Below are positions 33,359 to 36,001 of a stretch of 36,001 bases of DNA, in pieces. The position numbers and the translations under genes were made by a program. The stretch is from CAYRNC01 sp964425645 (lineage in GTDB: Bacteria; Bacillota; Clostridia; Peptostreptococcales; Anaerovoracaceae), in assembly GCA_964425645.1 (NCBI GenBank), contig CAYRNC010000008.1, positions 1 through 36,001 of the forward strand, written 5' to 3'. Every line of letters begins with the position of its first letter. Position 1 is the stretch's first letter. Below the pieces are notes generated by a model. The model had not been told where the DNA came from. It searched no databases and saw only the letters and a list, made by a program, of their open reading frames with translations.

Positions 33359-35093
33359 CATTAGAAAGCTTGACAAGGCTGTAGCAGAAAAAATCGCTGC
33401 AGGGGAGGTTATCAATCGTCCTTTATCTGCGGTCAAGGAACTCTTGGAAAATGCGGTGGATGCCGGAGCCAAAACTATTGCTATCGAGATCAAAGACGGG
33501 GGGAAAAGCTATATCAGAGTCACCGACGACGGCTGCGGAATACCTGAAGCTGAACTGCCGCTTGCCTTTGAAAGGCATGCTACAAGCAAAATCAGAAACA
33601 TTGAAGATATCTTCGGTATATTTACCCTTGGATTTCGCGGCGAAGCCCTTACCAGTATTTCAACTGTAAGCAGGGTTGAGGTGATAACAAAGCCGGCCCA
33701 TGCAAAAATCGGATCAAGAATTTACTTAGAAGGCGGAATAATTAAAGAACACAGGCAAACGGGATGCCCTGATGGTACAACCGCTATTGTCAGAGATCTT
33801 TTTTTTAATACCCCGGCAAGAGAAAAATTTCTCAAATCCAAACGCACGGAAAGTTCTTTGATTATTGATTTCGTCTCAAAATTCTCCCTTGCTTATCCCT
33901 CGATAAGGATAAGATTGATAAACAATGGGGTAACACTTTTCTCCACTTCCGGAACAGGAGATATCTTACATAACATACAAACAATCTACAGCAAAGATAT
34001 CAGCAATTTGCTTCTCTTGGCCCAAGGAAAGACCGACGATTATGAGCTTTTAGCCTATATATCGCCACCGGATAAAAGCCGAGCAAGCAGAAAACACCAG
34101 GTATGCTTCGTAAACGGCAGAATCATAAAGAGCAGGCTGTTTGATGAAGCGCTGGCGATAGCATATAAAGAAAGGTTGGATAAGGGCCGCCATCCTGCAG
34201 CCTTTCTGTTCCTTAAAGCAAACCCTGATCACCTGGATATAAATATCCATCCAAACAAACGCGAAATTCGCTTTGAAAACAATGATGTGATATTAACCTT
34301 TATGATTAAGTGTTTTTTAGAGGCACTATCCGCAAGCAAGGCGATACCTAAACTGCGCCCGGCTGGAAATATTTTTGAAGAAAAAATGTATTCCGGTAAA
34401 GAGAGCAAAAATTCAGGAAGCCAAGACAACATAACTTCATTACTGTCAACAAAAAGAAATAGTATTGAGATGGAGATGCCAAAGAAAATAAGTGAGAGGG
34501 CTTCCGATTATTCCGTATGGGACAATCTTAATGTTACAGGCACGCTTTTTAACACCTACATTACAGCGACGGATGAGACACATTTTTATCTGTTCGATCA
34601 ACATGCTGCCCATGAAAGAGTGCTTTACGAAAAACTGTTGGCGACATATGAGAAAGAACAAAAGAAAGACGTTCAAATCCTTATATCTCCCATTATAAAA
34701 GAGGTCACACCTGCGTTGTCGAATGATATAATGGAACTGATAAAACCCCTTTTGAATATGGGTTTTGACATCCTGGAATTTGGAATCAAAACGATTATGA
34801 TCAGGGGAATACCGACCTTTATGACTATTTCAGAGGCAGAGGTATTTCTTCTAAGCTACTTTGATCAGACCGGTAAAACAGCAGGAACTCATGATCCATT
34901 GATTCTTTCAAAGATAATAATGAAAGCATGTAAAAATGCCGTAAAGGCAAAAGAGAAACTGTCTAAAGCGGAAAGGGAACAACTGATAAGGGATCTTGCC
35001 AAAGCAAAGCAGCCTTATTCCTGTCCTCATGGAAGGCCGACCCTAATAAAACTCTCCAGACACGAAATTGAAAAAATGTTTCAGCGTATATAA
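33342..35093 (+). CDS. mutL: DNA mismatch repair endonuclease MutL
   Basis: A 583-residue MutL. The GHKL ATPase domain has IAAGEVINRP, ENAVDAGA, VTDDGCGI and LGFRGEAL. The C-terminal dimerisation domain has the endonuclease motif DQHAAHERVLYE beginning at D419, plus KACKNAVKA and CPHGRPT near the C-terminus, which together form the metal site of MutL nicking enzymes. So it should nick DNA itself, as in organisms without MutH. SD GGAGG lies about nine bases before the ATG, inside mutS. Confidence 0.96.
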   Translation: MRQSNNIRKLDKAVAEKIAAGEVINRPLSAVKELLENAVDAGAKTIAIEIKDGGKSYIRVTDDGCGIPEAELPLAFERHATSKIRNIEDIFGIFTLGFRGEALTSISTVSRVEVITKPAHAKIGSRIYLEGGIIKEHRQTGCPDGTTAIVRDLFFNTPAREKFLKSKRTESSLIIDFVSKFSLAYPSIRIRLINNGVTLFSTSGTGDILHNIQTIYSKDISNLLLLAQGKTDDYELLAYISPPDKSRASRKHQVCFVNGRIIKSRLFDEALAIAYKERLDKGRHPAAFLFLKANPDHLDINIHPNKREIRFENNDVILTFMIKCFLEALSASKAIPKLRPAGNIFEEKMYSGKESKNSGSQDNITSLLSTKRNSIEMEMPKKISERASDYSVWDNLNVTGTLFNTYITATDETHFYLFDQHAAHERVLYEKLLATYEKEQKKDVQILISPIIKEVTPALSNDIMELIKPLLNMGFDILEFGIKTIMIRGIPTFMTISEAEVFLLSYFDQTGKTAGTHDPLILSKIIMKACKNAVKAKEKLSKAEREQLIRDLAKAKQPYSCPHGRPTLIKLSRHEIEKMFQRI

Positions 35094-35107
35094 ACAGGAT
35101 ATCATCT

Positions 35108-36001
35108 ATGAAAAGAAAAATCATTCTGATTATCGGACCTACAGCTGCAGGCAAAACCGAATGTGCAATGAATCTTGCGGCAGCTTTGGATGGCGAGATC
35201 ATATCGGCGGACTCGATGCAGATATATGAATCATTGAACATAGGCAGTGCGAAACCTTCATTGGTTGAACAGCAAGCGGTAAAACACCACCTTATTGACA
35301 TTGTAGCCCCTGAATCTTCATTTACCGCCGCACAATATCAACAAAAAGCAAGGGCCTGTATAGATAGGATTTTAAGTGAAGGCAAGCTGCCGATAGTAGC
35401 CGGAGGCACAGGACTTTATATAAATTCCATACTGTATGATATGGATTTTTCGTCACTGCCCGGCCATGAGGAGCTTCGAAAATTTTACGAAAATGCCGCC
35501 CATGTTTACGGTAAACAATGGGTCCACGATCACCTTAATTCTTTGGACAAGGAGGCTGCAGAACGCATACATCCAAATAATTTAAAAAAGGTTATCCGTG
35601 CTATAGAAATCCTTGAAAAGACAGGAAGGGACATGAGGGAATTTTCAAAATCCTTTCAGAAAACTAAAAGCTATGAACCTATTATAATTGGGATAACGCG
35701 AAACAGAAATGAATTATACGATCGAATCAATGAACGCGTGGATCTTTTCATGGATGCAGGCCTGCTTGACGAAGTAAAAAGCCTGCTTAAAAGAGGGCTT
35801 GGCCTGAAACATCAATCCATGCAAGGTATAGGCTACAAGGAGATTATAGGCTATTTAAACGGCCAATACAGCCTAAATGAGGCTGTGTACCTTATCAAGC
35901 GCAACACGAGGCGTTATGCCAAACGACAGTTAACCTGGTTTCGAAGAAATAAGGACATTTGCTGGTTTAATATTTCAAATTATAAAGTACGTTATATTGC
36001 C
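35108..36001 (+). CDS. miaA: tRNA dimethylallyltransferase MiaA, 5' part
   Basis: The frame is open from ATG 35108 to the window end, giving 298 residues of a protein usually about 310 long, so only the last few are missing. The P-loop GPTAAGKTE is at 10-18, followed by ISADSMQIYESLNIGSAKP, IVAGGTGLY, and MQGIGYKEI and RRYAKRQLTWFRR near the end. It transfers the dimethylallyl group to A37 of tRNAs that read UNN codons, using the prenyl precursor made through dxs in this cluster. SD AGGA lies eight bases before the ATG. mutS-mutL-miaA is a common order. Confidence 0.96.
   Translation, partial: MKRKIILIIGPTAAGKTECAMNLAAALDGEIISADSMQIYESLNIGSAKPSLVEQQAVKHHLIDIVAPESSFTAAQYQQKARACIDRILSEGKLPIVAGGTGLYINSILYDMDFSSLPGHEELRKFYENAAHVYGKQWVHDHLNSLDKEAAERIHPNNLKKVIRAIEILEKTGRDMREFSKSFQKTKSYEPIIIGITRNRNELYDRINERVDLFMDAGLLDEVKSLLKRGLGLKHQSMQGIGYKEIIGYLNGQYSLNEAVYLIKRNTRRYAKRQLTWFRRNKDICWFNISNYKVRYIA

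Noticed and set aside
1..36001. tRNA, rRNA, CRISPR arrays, insertion sequences or phage genes
   Set aside because: Coding sequence fills almost the whole window, and I saw no repeats, transposase motifs or tRNA-like folds in the short gaps.

Overview
The window reads as a compact stretch of chromosome from an endospore-forming Gram-positive bacterium, most likely class Clostridia. The grounds are the complete spoIIIAA-AH sporulation operon, HemZ, RNase J, a YlbF-family protein, the nadD-yqeK-rsfS order, the asp23-nusB-xseAB-ispA-dxs-tlyA order, purine-rich Shine-Dalgarno (SD) sites (AAGGAGG type) and frequent TTG starts. I cannot name a genus from sequence alone. I see 36 protein genes, all on the + strand. 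I found no rRNA, tRNA, CRISPR array, insertion sequence or phage gene. The only gap of more than 100 bases holds a terminator.

Layout. (1) 1-7760: the end of a secDF fusion, then rel (ppGpp), dtd, a glyoxalase-II-like hydrolase, hemZ and aspS. (2) 7750-11806: nadD, yqeK, rsfS and leuS, with a probable internal promoter at yqeK. (3) 11820-17771: RNase J, a YlbF-family protein, an Xaa-Pro peptidase, efp, mltG and a U32/TrhP-like protein. (4) 17775-19226: a CNNM/HlyC-type membrane protein bounded by its own promoter and terminator. (5) 19281-23948: spoIIIAA-AH, the ATPase and mother-cell half of the channel linking mother cell and forespore. (6) 23956-36001: a strong promoter, then asp23, nusB, a TsaD-like paralogue, xseA, xseB, ispA, dxs, tlyA, mutS, mutL and the start of miaA, many of them overlapping.

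How the genes fit together. Most serve translation (DTD, AspRS, LeuRS, EF-P, RsfS, MiaA, TrhP-like, TlyA), RNA turnover and transcription (RNase J, YlbF-like, NusB), DNA repair (ExoVII, MutS, MutL), isoprenoid synthesis (IspA, Dxs), the stringent response (Rel) and envelope work (SecDF, MltG). Several genes that usually sit in these clusters in related bacteria are absent here: recJ/apt before rel, hisS before aspS, trmR between mltG and the U32 gene, and nadK-argR-recN-spoIVB-spo0A after tlyA.

The most interesting signals are in the SpoIIIA operon and at xseA. SpoIIIAE has no signal peptide, SpoIIIAF seems to lack its ring-building domain, and SpoIIIAG lacks the large insertion that forms the beta-ring in Bacillus subtilis. 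Together these suggest a reduced version of the channel. Separately, xseA has an ideal SD site but no ATG, GTG or TTG where the family N-terminus begins; the codon there is ATC. A TsaD/Kae1-like paralogue of unknown role lies between nusB and xseA. I did not see an obviously new multi-gene system.
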